Origin: Aquila chrysaetos chrysaetos
Taxonomy: Eukaryota > Chordata > Aves > Accipitriformes > Accipitridae
Length of the DNA stretch: 64,000 nt
Assembly (NCBI RefSeq): GCF_900496995.4
Contig: NC_044018.1
Location: forward strand, 28,178,858 to 28,242,857
Direction: 5' to 3'
Shown in pieces: positions 50,570 through 63,700 of the stretch. The notes beneath the pieces are model-generated. The model was not told where the DNA came from. It worked only from the letters and a program-made list of their open reading frames with translations, and made no database searches. The stretch's first letter is position 1, and the number at the start of each line of letters is the position of its first letter. Both the position numbers and the translations under genes were made by a program.

Positions 50570-53500
50570 TATTTCCCTCCCTGATAATACAAAAGCATAG
50601 ATATTTTCTCAAACATGAATCTCCAAATGGGTGGGGTTGGTAGCTTGCAAGAAGTGGAGTTTTAACAAAGTTTTTTTGAGACTTTGTCTGCTCTCCTTCC
50701 TGATGCACTTTTGCATACCTTTATTCCAGCCAGAGATTAGTGTGGCCACAAGGAAGTCTGGAAACGCAGTGTAAACCAGGATATTTAACTGCTCGTGGGA
50801 TGTGCAGCTCACTTGGGATCTCTCACACTGTCTGGGATCTCTGGAGGGAGAACAAAAAAGCAGCCAGGCCCTTGTTTAAAGAAATCAGTCAGAACCAGCT
50901 CAGGTAGTAACAAAAAGAAAATAATCCCACACCCCACCCCTGAAACCCTCTCACAAGAGTAGGCTAATTTTAAAAGAAAGCAAGAGAAAAGCGTACCTTC
51001 CCAAAACACAGCATCAGGGCCCTTCTTCGTCAAACGCCCCACCTTCCTTAAAGCACATGACCTCATACGAAGAGTAGAGTCTGTAGGATGGACGTCCCCC
51101 TCCAACGTCCCTTGCAGGGAGGGGAAAACCCTCTCCCATCATTTTGGGAGACTGGGATTTAGGTGAGATCAGGCTGCCCCCTCCCTTTTCTCTGCGAGGG
51201 TCCCCAGTTTCCAAGGGATGGTGACCCGCTGAAAGGTCTCTAGAACACGGCTGGGAAGGGCTTGCCATGGTGGCACTCATCACAGCTGGATGCACAGCTG
51301 GATGCTGGGAAAAACAGCCGGCCCTGCCTGCTTCTTCCCTCCCACAGCTCGCCTGGGTGCAGCCAAAAGCCCCTGAGACAACTTTGCTCTGAACTGCCCT
51401 TTGGAGAAATCTGTCTCTCCTCACCCAGTCTGGAAGCAGCACAGAGAGTGGGCAGGTTAATTTACCCCATGAAAGCTACACCGAGGACTGGGTGTCATAA
51501 TTTATTGCCCGACGTCCCACTCTACTTCCTAAACTTCACTGCTGACTCAACGGCTTGTCCAACCCAACCTCTCCATGGTGGGTGGGTGAGTTCAACCATC
51601 CTGCCAGGCTCGGTCTGTCCATGCCGGCATGGTGGTGACGAACCCACCACTGGCTGAGCATCTGCCTCTGCTTCTCTCCCAGCACAGAGGCCGCACCAAG
51701 TCCAGTGGATTCAGGCTCCTCAAGTCTGCAGTGCTTTTCTGATGGAAAGCAAGATGGTTTATTGGATGTGATCAGCAGGTAGCGGATCACTAATTATTTT
51801 TTAATAAATGACATGCCTTAGCAACACTGTCTGGGCTGGGGGTGGTGGTAAAAGCCAAATGGATCAGCCCTTGCTGAGAAGGCAAAACCCATCCACCTAA
51901 AGAGGATGTTTTTTGAAATAGTTATCTTCACCTTTTCTGTCTCAATGCATACGGCTCGGACTTCATCTCATTTGTATGTAAATAACAAGCAGAAACACCT
52001 GAACGAGAAGCTTCCAGTGCCCCAACAGCTCATAATTTATGTTGATCAGCCCCCTGCAAAACAATAACTGCACACCGAAAACCAGCCCGCTCCCCAGGGT
52101 ACCAAAGCAGCCCAGCAGCTCTTGCATTTCTGGGAGAATAACTTTAATCATCCCTGCCCTTCTCAACCTCCGAGTATTGCAAAATCCATATTTTCTGCTG
52201 CCTGCCTGAAGATGTTCATGTAGAGCAGGCTATTTTGGAGCATGATTTTGGGGGCAGTTTGGAGGCCAAATCCTGCTCAGTGTCACTCTGGACATGGCCC
52301 TTGGTAGATCAACAGAGCCTAGTAGAGTTGATCCAAACTGACAGATGCAAAAAGCCACATCTGCCTCTGAGTATGTAGCCCACCAACCTCAGCTCCTCCA
52401 CACAATAAACCAGCCCGGTAAAGAAATGGTGCATTTTTCACCCAACCTTTGCATCACTCACATACCTTGTGGACAGTGGGCTGAAGGAAGAAGAGTGTAG
52501 GAGCCTAAAATGACAATTCCCTCTTTCTTCTTGGCAGCCCCACCTTTAATCCCATTACATTCATTCAGCTTTAATATCTGATCCGAACCCGTTTGTCAGC
52601 TTCAGGACAATCTGCCTTTACTGGGGTCAAGAAAGCATGAAGACAATCTCATTTTCCCATCGCACCCAGGCTTTGAATTTTATGCAAATAATCAAGGCAA
52701 TAGATGTTCATGAATTTCAAGTGACATCCCAGGCAGATTCAGATCAACATTTTCCAAAGAGAAGCAAGCCGACCTGTACCAACCGGGAATTTCGCACTGC
52801 AATGGGAAATTCTATTTGAGTGACCCAACTCTCCCAGTCTGAGCCTGCCTGGCAGCATTTCTCCAAGGATAATCAGATATTTGGTCTTCTGTATTCAGTA
52901 GAACACGAAGCACCTGCTTAATTTTTCTTCCAGAGATGCCAGTGGGATTTTAACTCATACTTAATGGTTTTGTAGCACTGGGGCACATGAATGTATTTTG
53001 AAGGGCATGTAGAGTCCTGTCCTGCAAATACGTTTAAGCTCCAGTCATGTGCACAGCACGAGCAATGCCACCAGGACAGCAACATGTTGAAAACGAACTG
53101 AGCTCTTAAATATGAAGACTAAAATACTCTAAACATTGCAGTTCCACAAATTCTAAGATGCCAGAAAATGCCACCACACCCTATTGAATTTGCTCTTTTT
53201 CCCAAGGACTCCAGGAAGTAAAATAAGGAGAATTTGAGGGAGTATTTTTCATGCTGGTTAAATCTTTCCTTTTGGCAACATTTTGAATGGAAAAGTTCAA
53301 AAGTCTTTAAAAGAAATCACAGATGTAAAGAGCTAGAAACTCAAGACTGATTACGTCTTAATGTTAACATGCAAATAGTACCATTCCACAAAGCTGGGCA
53401 AAGTGTTTTTTCAGCAAATCTGCCTCTTTCATTGAAATGCTTTTTAGATCAAGATGAAAAATGCATCGATCACATCATCAGTCGGCTGGAGACATTGGAA

Positions 53501-54230
53501 CAGCACCCTCTGGGTGGGATGGAGTTGTCCTCTGGAGATGCCAATATCTCTAGAAAGGAAACCTAGGAAATCTGCCATAGACTAAATACCTAATACTAAA
53601 TGGCCAAAATTTGAGGTGACATTTAAACATAGTGTCTCAGAGGAAAATCATGGATCAGGACCTCTTTGCGCTAGTCAGCTCAAAAAGATGGTCTCTGCCT
53701 AACAAGCGTGAACAGGCAGACTGGATAAATTAGAGCCCTGAAAGAGATGTCAGGCTTCATGAACATCATGCCCGCACTCTGCCTTCAGGTGAAGAAGCCC
53801 TGTGAAATATTTTTCTTCAGATTTAGCTGTTTTACTCTCACTGCCTTTCACTCAAATTAATTCAGAGGACTCTCCACTAAGCTCTATACTGATCTACTGC
53901 ATCTTATAAGTACTGTTAAGCGTATCCAGGTAGCTATTTCTCTTTTTTCACCCTTTTAAATTTCTTTTCTTTTGCTTTGCAGCTAGGAAATAAAATAATA
54001 CATCTCTCTGCAAGCATACAGAGGCTTTAGACTAAGGCTGAGCTCTCCGTGCCAAAAATCAGGGAGTTAGATAACTCTTCTAGCTGAGCAGATTCGCACC
54101 AGCTCCAATAGGTGTGTTGGAGTGCAATCAGTGTTTAACAAGTTTCAATAAGACAGCTGGCTGCCTGGCACGTCAAAACCATGAAGGCACTAAATTGATC
54201 ACTGGACTTCCATGCAACCAAGCCCAGATC
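50570..54230. other. Intergenic region between genes E and F, no supported gene
   Basis: No exon series or mobile element was recognised. Open frames are at most 142 codons (minus strand, 51014-51442) and lack domains. An isolated GCCTCTTTCATTGA at about 53421 resembles the end of keratin exon 1 but has no supporting context. Confidence 0.55.
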
Positions 54231-54239
54231 CCCAGAGGG

Positions 54240-54247
54240 ATAAAAAG
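54240..54247 (+). promoter_or_regulatory. TATA-like box of gene F
   Basis: ATAAAAAG within GGGATAAAAAGGGC, 94 bp before the ATG. The three upstream blocks shared by B, C and E were not found here. Confidence 0.6.
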
Positions 54248-54333
54248 GGCATCCTGCACTCCCTTCCATCGGAGAGCTGCACTCTCTCAGTTTGCTGCTT
54301 CTCCCCAGTGCTGGGCTGTTATCTCCTGCTGCA

Positions 54334-57300
54334 ATGAACCGGCAAACTTACAGCATGAGAGCGGGAGGTGGAGGCAGATCTTACAGCACTGCCTCAGCTA
54401 TTATTCCAAGTGGCAACAGGGCTGGCTTTAGTTCGATGTCTGTGGCACGATCTGGAGGAGGTGGAGGTGGTTTTGGAAGGCTCATCGGAGGAGGTGGCGG
54501 TGGTGGTGGCGGTTTTGGCAGCAGAAGCCTCTACAACCTTGGTGGTAGCAAAAGGATATCCATCGGTGTTGGAAGCAGCTTCCGAGCTGCTTTTGGGAGC
54601 GGAGCTGGTGGTGGCTCTGGCCTGGGAGGCAGCGGTGGTGGTGGCTGTGGACTTGGTGGTGGTGGAGCTGGTGGCTGTCTTGGACTTGGTCTTGGTGGTG
54701 GAGGTGGTGGATATGGCTTTGGTGGAGGTGCTGGTGGACTTGGCTTTGGTGGTGGACAGGGAGGTGGTGGAGGGTTTGGCTTTGGTGGAGTAGGGGGGCT
54801 GGGAGGATTCAGTGGAGGGCTGGGTGGTGGCAGGAACCCAGCGGGATTTGGTGGTGGCCCAGCTGGAGTCGGTACAATCCAAGAAGTGACTGTCAACCAG
54901 AGCCTCCTGGCACCACTGAACCTGGAGATAGATCCAAACATCCATCAGGTGCGAAAAGATGAGAAGGAGCAAATCAAGACCCTCAACAACAAGTTTGCTT
55001 CTTTCATTGACAAGGTGAGACTTTATCAAGTGCTGTGGAATCATGATAGAGAGGGAGCGAGACAGTCTTGTAGCTACAAAAATACGACTTCATAGATCTA
55101 CAGCCTATTGCATATTTCCTATCTGCATGTCTTCATTAAAGTAATCAAAAAAGAACACTCTTCTAAACAGTTACAAGGCAGAAAACTAGACTAGAAACTA
55201 GTAATAAGAGGATTAGATCCAGGTTTTGTGCCTGAGAAATAAGATATATTAGTTTAAATGGAGTAAGCCAGTTTCAGGTCCAGACCTAGCTGCTTAGCCC
55301 AGCTCTCTCTGTGGGGAATCACAGCAGATATGTTAGTCCTTAGTGCTGTATTGCCTGCAAGCTAAAGTCCTCTGTATATTGACTCAACTTAAGTCCTTCC
55401 TTGGCTTTTACTTGGGTAAGTATGTAGTATACATGAGCAAAAGGAAAGATAATTAAGTACTTGTCTTTTAACCTGTAGTACTAAGATCTTAGCTTTAATG
55501 AAGGAAGATAAATATCTCTTACAAAGAAAGAAAAACCAAAGGATGTTAAAGAAAGCAAGTGATGAAAGAGCTGAACCCACATTTTCTAATGATTGCTCAT
55601 TGGCTTGCTAAATTAAATTGACTCTAAAGAGAACTGTCCACTGAGGGCAGATTTGCTTAACTACTGGGTGAGCTAACACAGCCCTAGATAATCTGGAGGA
55701 TATTCACCACTGGATTTAATACTCTTGGTTTGGGATTTCCCTGGTTTGTGCTATGCTTCCGTCCCAGTTACTGATTATTGGCCATCAGCATGCTGCCAGG
55801 TATCTTCTGCTAAGCTTCTTTTGCTTCCCAATGCTCAGGTTCGCTTCCTGGAGCAGCAGAACAAGGTTCTTGAGACCAAATGGACCCTCCTGCAGGACCA
55901 GGGTCAAAAAAACAACTCAGGCAAAAACAACCTGGACCCACTCTTTGAGGCTTACATCAACAACTTGAAACGGCAGCTGGCCAACCTGCTCAATGAGAGA
56001 GGACGCATGGACGGGGAGCTGAAGAACATGCAAGACCTCGTTGAGGATTTCAAGAACAAGTGAGTGCCTGTTAGCAGCACATCCAGGTTCCCTGGGGTGA
56101 AGCAGGATGCAAACGGTTCAGCTTAGCGTTAGGCAGTAGGATTAATCTCACTTAAATTTAGCTTTCTGAAAGTCAAACATCTAGCCTGTGAGGTATCTCT
56201 CCCTGCAGAACCCCTGTCTTCCTTGACAGCAGCAGAAAGGTGGTCCATTGACATTTTTCCAATTGGAAAATGCAGATTCAGCCAGGACACAACAAATCGT
56301 GATGATGCTTGCAAAGGAAAATCATCTAAACCAGCTTTACACTCCTTGTTCCATCTGCATTATGTCAAAATGACATTTAAACCCTTTGAGAAATGAGATT
56401 CTCACAAATTTGAGCTAGGCAGTTTCCAGGAGATTGTTTTGGAAATGCCATACCCAGCCCAGATAACCTTGCGGTCCTACCTGTACAACTTTTCTGCTTA
56501 CCGAGGTATGATCCAGCATGTCTTTCCCTTTATCCCTACAGATATGAAGAGGAAATCAACCGTCGCACAGCAGCAGAGAATGAATTTGTGGTGCTGAAGA
56601 AGGTGGGTGAGACAGGAGGTGTTACGGATGCTGAGCTAACCCTAACCATTGCACAGGCTGGGAATGTCCTAAAGGATGGGAGATCTCATGGAGCTGCATC
56701 CTCATCCTTTAAAAGCTGCCATTTGGATTGTGGTTTTGGGGGAAAGGAATGGAGAGGCTTGGAGGATGGAAGTAAATTCTTGTCCCACAACAGACACACG
56801 TGCTTGCCTGGGCAAAACAGACCATGTAGAAACAAAGATGGTCAGTAGTGTCAGGAACCCTGGGTACCAAGGCCAAATGGCCTGCACCCCCTCCTTATCC
56901 ACTAAGTTACATCCAGCACTTCTTTTGGCCAAGAGATGTCCTTTTGGTGTTCTTCCAGGGGGATGTGCCCAGCACAGCTGCTCCAGTCAGGCAGCACCAC
57001 TGCAGCTGTGAAAGGGGCAGCCTCATCTCCAGGCTTGGCCAGTTCTTGGCTGAGCTAAAGAAGAGGTACCAGGAGCTGCAGATGTCCCCATGGTTGCTCT
57101 TTTCCAGGATGTGGATGCTGCTTACATGAATAAGGTGGAGCTGGAGGCCAAGGTGGATGCTCTGACCGATGAACTCAGTTTCCTCCGAGCCCTCTATGAT
57201 GCGGTACAGACACCCTCCTCCCCTGATTTCTGCCCTGTTGCCACCCCCTGGACAGTGACTGCCATCATTCATGGCATTTGAAAAGGTAAGTGCAGCTGGC

Positions 57301-59177
57301 TGAGATCCTGTATGCTTCCTCGCAGGAGCTGGCTCAGCTCAGTGCACAAGTGTCCGACACCGCTGTCATTCTGTCAATGGACAACAACCGGGACCTGGAC
57401 CTCAGCAGCATCATAGCTGAAGTCAAAGCTCAGTATGAAGACATTGCTAACAGGAGCCGGGCCGAGGCAGAGGCTTGGTACCAAACCAAGGTGAACAGAC
57501 CTATAGATGCCATGGACACATTTCTGGGGAATTTTTCCTGTATGCTGTCCCTATATGAGGCTGTTTGAGCCACATCTTGTCCACCTGGACATCTCAGACT
57601 GTTTACTCTTCCTTCTGAACCTCAGTTCGAGGAGCTTCAGGCCACGGCTGGGAAGCATGGGGACGACCTGCGCAACACAAAGGGGGAAATCTCTGAGCTC
57701 AACCGGCTGATCCAGAGGATCCGGTCAGAGATAGAGAACACGAGGAACCAGGTAGGAATAGCAAAAGGAGCCCACGGAGCCCTGTTCTGTAGTCCCTTAG
57801 CACTGCAGTTCTTCTTTGCTGACTGGGGATGTTAGCACAGAGTACGATGTGCCTCATTAAATGTGTTGAATTGCCTCCTGAAATGGTACCATGCTGTAAC
57901 ACGTATTAAATTATTCTTGCCAGGCTGGCATTTCAACTCCAGCAACATTAGCTATGGATGAACGACCTCGGTCATAACTTTTTTCATTAACACCCCAACC
58001 AGAATGATTTTCTTCCTTGGGTGACTCTTACCCAAAAAGAAAAGCAGCATTTAGGAGTCCCAATCCCTCCTCTTGCAGTGTGCCACGCTGCAGACAGCCA
58101 TCGGAGACTCTGAGGAGCGTGGGGAGCTGGCCCTCAAAGATGCCAAGGCAAAGATGATCGACCTGGAAGATGCCCTGCAGAAAGCCAAAGCTGACATGGC
58201 TCGGCAGCTCCGTGAGTACCAGGAGCTCATGAACGTCAAGCTGGCCCTGGACATCGAGATTGCGACCTACAGGAAGCTGCTGGAGGGCGAGGAGAGCAGG
58301 TGGGAGCAAAATCCCTGCAGGAATAATAGCGACTATTGCTTTGTCCAGCAGTTGGTCCCCCTGCCTGCCTCCTTCATTGTGCTCTAACCTCCCCTTTATC
58401 TGGTCTCCAACAGGCTGAGCGGAGAGGGACTGAACCCCATCAGCTACTGTAAGTATCACAGTGTTTGTCTTGCTTTGTGCCCAGTGGGAGCAGAGGCTGT
58501 GAGCAACCTTGGGAAAAGTGAGGTTTTGCCCAGTATAAGACGTTCAGAGCCCTCCACCAGCATTAGTGGCTTGCACAGAGAACAGAAGTTGGGTTCAAGT
58601 CCTGTGGGTCAAGGTCCTGATGATGGTTCTTTCTGGAACTGGGCGACTGCCAAGCAGATGTCCAACCCTCTGGTTACTTTTTCTTGCAGCTGTCATCAGC
58701 TCCAGCTCTGGCATGGCTGGTGGAGCTGGGTTAGGAGGAGGATTCGGTGGACTGAGCCTAAGCGGAGGAGGCGGCGGAAGCAGTTTTAGTCTTGGAGGAG
58801 GCGGTGGAAGCGGTTTTGGTCTTGGAGGAGGCGGTGGAAGCGGTTTTGGTCTTGGAGGAGGTGGTGGAAGCGGTTTCGGTCTTGGAGGAGGCGGCGGAAG
58901 TGGTTTTGGTCTTGGAGGTGGCGGCGGCGGCAGTGGAGGCTACAGCTTTGGAAGCGGAGGAGGACTTGGACTGGGGGGTGGTGGTGGTGGTCTCGGCATT
59001 GCAAGTGGTCTTGGCTACGGAGGTGGTGGCAGCAGCGGTCTGAGCACTGGCGGAGGGAATTTCAGCTCTGGAAGTGCAAAGGGCACCAACCCAGGTGTGA
59101 AAATTGTCTCTAAAACCTCCTCCAGCAAAAAGAGCATAAAAAGCCAAAGCCTGAAGAATGCTACACAGCCCGAGTAA
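54334..59177 (+). CDS. Epidermal-type type II keratin with glycine-loop head and tail (KRT75/KRT5/KRT6-like; gene F)
   Basis: Nine exons: 54334-55014, 55839-56059, 56542-56602, 57108-57203, 57326-57490, 57626-57751, 58079-58299, 58414-58448 and 58690-59177; 697 codons, stop TAA. The head (about 213 residues) has [36 protein letters not shown], a long Gly loop, and [20 protein letters not shown], the H1 signature of KRT75/5/6. The rod runs from about 214 ([19 protein letters not shown]) to 526 ([18 protein letters not shown]), fully canonical. The exon 8 peptide is [11 protein letters not shown]. The tail has five perfect-frame copies of a 10-residue Gly-loop repeat, then a Ser/Lys-rich end ([13 protein letters not shown]), and lacks the Cys of B, C and E. 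At 697 aa it is longer than mammalian orthologues because of the Gly loops. It likely forms epidermal or appendage-sheath filaments with a type I partner. KRT75 is the favoured relation because mammals also keep KRT75 beside the hair-type genes, but the side differs. Confidence 0.93.
58771..58920 (+). repeat. 30-bp x 5 coding tandem repeat in the gene F tail
   Basis: Five units of exactly 30 bp starting at 58771, 58801, 58831, 58861 and 58891 encode [10 protein letters not shown]-type decapeptides (the first reads SSFSL). It is a small-scale version of the glycine-loop expansion seen in gene A. Confidence 0.92.
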
Positions 59178-59376
59178 AACCAACACCAGACCCTCCCCAA
59201 AACCACTGCTCCCACATTGCTCCTGCATCACTCCTGTATCCTTCCTGCACACCACCATTCCCTCCACCCACCTCTGTCCTGGCTCTTCGCACCGTATTTC
59301 TTAAGCATTTGGATCACAGTTCAAGCAAGGCAGCGGAGCACGTGTTGACCAGCTCTCTCAAAGTACCTGAAACAGG

Positions 59377-59382
59377 ATTAAA
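59377..59382 (+). terminator. Possible proximal poly(A) signal of gene F
   Basis: The ATTAAA variant, 200 bp after the stop, followed within 45-70 bases by a strong T/GT tract (TTTTTTTTGTTGTTGTTGTG). The distance is typical of keratin 3' UTRs. Confidence 0.45.
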
Positions 59383-60763
59383 AGGAAAACATGGGCCTAA
59401 GTGAATTTCTGAATGGGAAATTGTTTTTTTTGTTGTTGTTGTGTGCTTTTAATGAGGCTGAGCAGCTTGTTTGTAATTGTGGCTAGCTGACAGTCATCAG
59501 CTGAGACAGATCAAATAGCAGTGAAGATGCAATAACTTGGGTTTTTAGCTCAGTTCTGGCCCACAGAAGCCCAGGGATGGGCTGGGAACTTGGCTTCAGC
59601 TCAGTCTGCTTTGCCTTCACTGCTGGGATGAACCAAACTCACTCCTTCAAGTTAAGCAACTCATCTTTATCAGAGATGTGGGTTATTTTTCTGCTATGTA
59701 GAAATACCCCGGGAGGTTGCTGAAAGATCCCAGGCAGTGGTTTGCAAGTGTGGGGCCCCTCCTAAAATATCCCTTATTATGGGACCACAGAGCCCGTTAG
59801 GAGTAATTTCTGAGTCACTCGAGTGTGATGGAAAATCCCTCTTTTCCCCATTCACAGCCAAGCTTCGAAAAACATGTTTCTTCCAGATGTGCTGAGCATT
59901 GCAGCTATGTGAATTCAGGCACACGAGCCTGGCCAGTGGTTCAGAGCGTAATATTAGGAAAGCAATCTGAGATACCTCCATCTGAAAAGTACCACCCACA
60001 GCGATGCGGATTCAACTTGCAACAAGCTTATCTAAAAGGAAGCCCAAACTACTCTCCCGTTCCTGTCCTTTCTCTTCTTAAATGAAAGTTTGCCCAAAGC
60101 GGCACCTTACCGTAATCTTGTGGGTGTATTTTGTCAGAGGAGCTATCAGTGACTGATCCAAAGCATATGGAAAAGGGCTTGTTTTCTAAATTATAGGATT
60201 TTTAAATTCTAAATAATAACTGAGCCAGAGAGTTCTTCAAAAGCAAGATCAGCATTTGCAGTTAAATGGGGTTGCTGTCCTGTCTCATGCTAGGTTTTAT
60301 TGCAATGGTCTAAAAAAATGCCCAAATAATCCAACAGTCCAAGTCTTGCTGACTTTCCCCACTGTCTTGGTAGCAGCAGTTGAGGTGAAAGTCTGAGACA
60401 GCGAAAATTACACTGAAAAAACTGCCTGAAGGGCCATGTCCACACCGTTCCTGCGGGTATTTCAGCATTTCCACTATGTGTGGGTTTCTCTGCCAAAAGA
60501 CAGACATTTGGTAAACTGAAAAGTGCAGTCAGGTTTCAGCCCAGCACATGGGAAATGAGGCAATTGGGAGCAGGAGCCCAATTGGGCACACCAGTGCCCA
60601 AAATCTATCTTCCCCTTTCTGATGGAATTTACCCCTTTAGCCTTCCACCACATCTTTTTATTTTTGTGAAAATACCATTTTAAAAAAAATTGCAGCTTTT
60701 TATACTTCAGTGATAGTGATATGACGCTGTGTTTTCCTTCCTCTCTCTTTTTGGAACATGTCC

Positions 60764-60769
60764 AATAAA
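60764..60769 (+). terminator. Possible distal poly(A) signal of gene F
   Basis: AATAAA in CATGTCCAATAAAACTGG, with T-rich sequence after it. It is about 1.6 kb after the stop and resembles the CCAATAAA context of the other genes. Confidence 0.5.
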
Positions 60770-60789
60770 ACTGGATTGTAATTTATTTG

Positions 60790-63700
60790 CTCCTACATCT
60801 TTTTATTCTGAAACAGAACCAGTAGCACGAAACATTCCAACCTTCAGCAGAGTGAGCTGGAAGGGGCCTTTGCTTTACTTTGGGGGAAAAGTTTCAAAAT
60901 TCTGATAAAATTATAATGAAAAGCTTGAAATCAATTGTCCCAAAACAAATTGAAGAATCGAGAAAAGAGGAGGAGGAGGTGGCGGGTGGGGATTTATCCA
61001 TTAAGCGACAAAAAAATTAATCACCCTTCATTTCTTAACATACGATTGGGGTTAATCCAAAAGCCTTTATTCCATGGAAGGGAAGGTTTTGCACAGCTCT
61101 GCTAGCTTGGGCAAACCCCCAGGATTTAATTTTTGCTTTCTTAAAAAGTCGTAGCAAAACAAAGCATATACAGGGCTCTGGGCGAGGATTTTATCAGGAT
61201 GATCTAGATTAGAGGATGGGTTTCGGTGAGCTGGAGCACAGCAACTCTCCAACCGATGCAGGTATTTTGGTCAGCCATCATTGCAAAAGGAGAATAAAGA
61301 AGAAAAAGGGGAAAAAAAACCCCTCAGACAAACACTCACACCTTATTGCATTTCAAAGAGTCAGACACTTCGCTCTTCCCTGACCGCTCAACATCCCGGC
61401 TTTACATAACTCAGTGCAGCAAATGGGAAGGAGCAAGCAAGTACACGCCAGCCCAGCAGGTTTACAGGAGACGCTCACAACCGCTTCAGGAAAACCTCAC
61501 TGAAACCCAGATGCACCGAAACACGGGAGCATCAACTCTCCCTTCACCCAGAAAAATCAAAGAAGCCGCAGCAAGAAAGACCAAAGTCTGGGGACAAAAC
61601 CCAACTCCTTGGTCCCTGCTGTTGCAGAGGATGTTGCAGACAGAGAGGCCAAAAATTAGTGAAGGTTAAAAATAAACTCTGAGTCACCTCGATTTCTGTA
61701 CTCACCTGTGAAAACACTGAATTACACAGCACGGGTGTAAGGAATTAATACGGCTAATGACAACCTAACCTTAACTAACCTTAAAAGTTTTGAATGTCTT
61801 TCTTCCAGCCTGTGCTGAAAAAAACTGCAAAGAACAGTCCACGAGTGGTGCTCACAGGCAGCCGAGCTCCTGCAAACATCTCAGCTGGCCCCATTCCTCC
61901 TCCCTTTGCTCTGCATCCGCAGCCCACCCACCACCCCCAGCAGTGCCCTCATCCCCCCAGGCAACCCCTCTAGAACAAATCCTGCCTCCCAAACTGACAT
62001 CCTCTCTGCAGGCAATCTTCCTGTCTGAGGGGGCAAATGCAGCTCTGGACAGCTTCAGGAGGACGGTGCATGTGAGCGACACAAGCCAAGCAAAGAAACT
62101 GTGTGGGACTGAGAGATTCTGCAAGAATTTCCCTTGTTTTGGTGCCTAAACCATCATTTGCTTTACTCCTCCAAATCCTTTGTAGTATTCCACTTAATTA
62201 CCGTTGTCTGCAGCAACAGGCTTTCCTAGAAGAGCTGGGAGGTAATGACTGCCTTCAACATGAATCCTTTCTCTTTGCTTTAATTAAAACATTTGCAGCC
62301 TGTGCTCTGGTTCCCAGGTGTGACTTTGCATAGCTCTTTGGAAGTCAAAGGCAGGCTCCCTGCCTGGCCCCCATCCACAGGATCCGGCACACATGTGCCA
62401 ATTCACATCTGCAGGCTTAGGAAAGCAAATCTCCATACATTTGCCATGCTTGTAACAGATTTTATTTATTTTCAATATCAGCATAACCCCAGTGGTGCTA
62501 TTACTGAGGTTACCTGCTGCTACGCATCACCTGTGAAATGGGGGTTCATTGCTTCTGGCCGTGCGAGCGTGGGTGCAGTTTTCCCTGCAAAACTCTGCAT
62601 TTCCAGCACCCAGGAGGTTCCCACGTCTCCACTCCCGAGGCGAGAGCACCCCCTTGCTACCGCCCAGCCATCTCCCTTTCAGCGGGAGGGTGCCTTGCAA
62701 CAGCCCGTCCAACGATCGGCTTCCCGATAGCTCGCCCGAAGGCGCTGCGGGTGCGGGTGACGCACGCTATTGGCAATGAGCAGCGACAGGAGTGCTTGCA
62801 GGAGATGATAGTTGTGAGCACTGGCTTTTTCTGATTGCAAATGAGAAAAAAAAACCAACAACCACCAATACAAAACAAAACAAAAAAAACCCCCTTCTGC
62901 TCACGTTCTTTCAAGTTCCCAGACAGAGAACACGGCAGTTGGAAACACATCAACAGAAACAAGCTATGAGATGCAGCAGATACCCTTAAGCTGCTCATTT
63001 TGGATTAAGCTCCTGTACTTATTGCTCACGTAGCCGATTTCAAGAATCTTTTTGATTTAGCTGCTCGGGGTTTCATCTCTCTGCCCTGCACTATTATTTT
63101 ATCTGACACGTAACATGACCGAGGTGGGCAGCCCTCGTGGTACAAGGATGCGGCTCGGCAGAATCCAGTTTACAGAAGTATTTTGGATGGGAGGGAGGGG
63201 ATATCTTCTCTTGTAACCAGTGTCCAGCTCTTCATGGACACAAGAGAAGATGTCCCCAGCTCTCCTGCCTTTACGCTGTCTTAAAGCATGACCCAGCCTC
63301 AGCATGGGGATTGAAGCTCCTGGGCGAGGGTTCACCCAAGAGCCCAAGATCAAGAGGCAAAAGCTATTTTAGAAAAAATTTCGAATTGAATGATCTCAGC
63401 CGAGTGAAGAAGGGGATGGGCGGGAGCTGGCAGAAAAGCGGGTGAATTCCCCTTCATAGAACGCCTTGGAGAGCCAGCAATGACGTGGAAACTGCTGGTT
63501 AAATACAGGGGGGTGGAAAAAAGTGATAAAAATACCACTTCACAGGGAGCTTTTGAACCTTGAGCCTGACAAGGAGATTCAAAAGAAGAGCAATCATTTC
63601 AAGCAACTTTTTAATAACTATTTTATAAGCCTTGTAGTACTATTTAATGTAATTTGAAGTTATTTTGGAAAAGGGATTAACTTGCTGTTAGCCATGCTAA

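Noticed and set aside
53405-53440. CTGCCTCTTTCATTGA, resembling the end of keratin exon 1 (FASFID)
   Set aside because: There is no matching upstream codons, donor site or further exons. A short chance match is likely.
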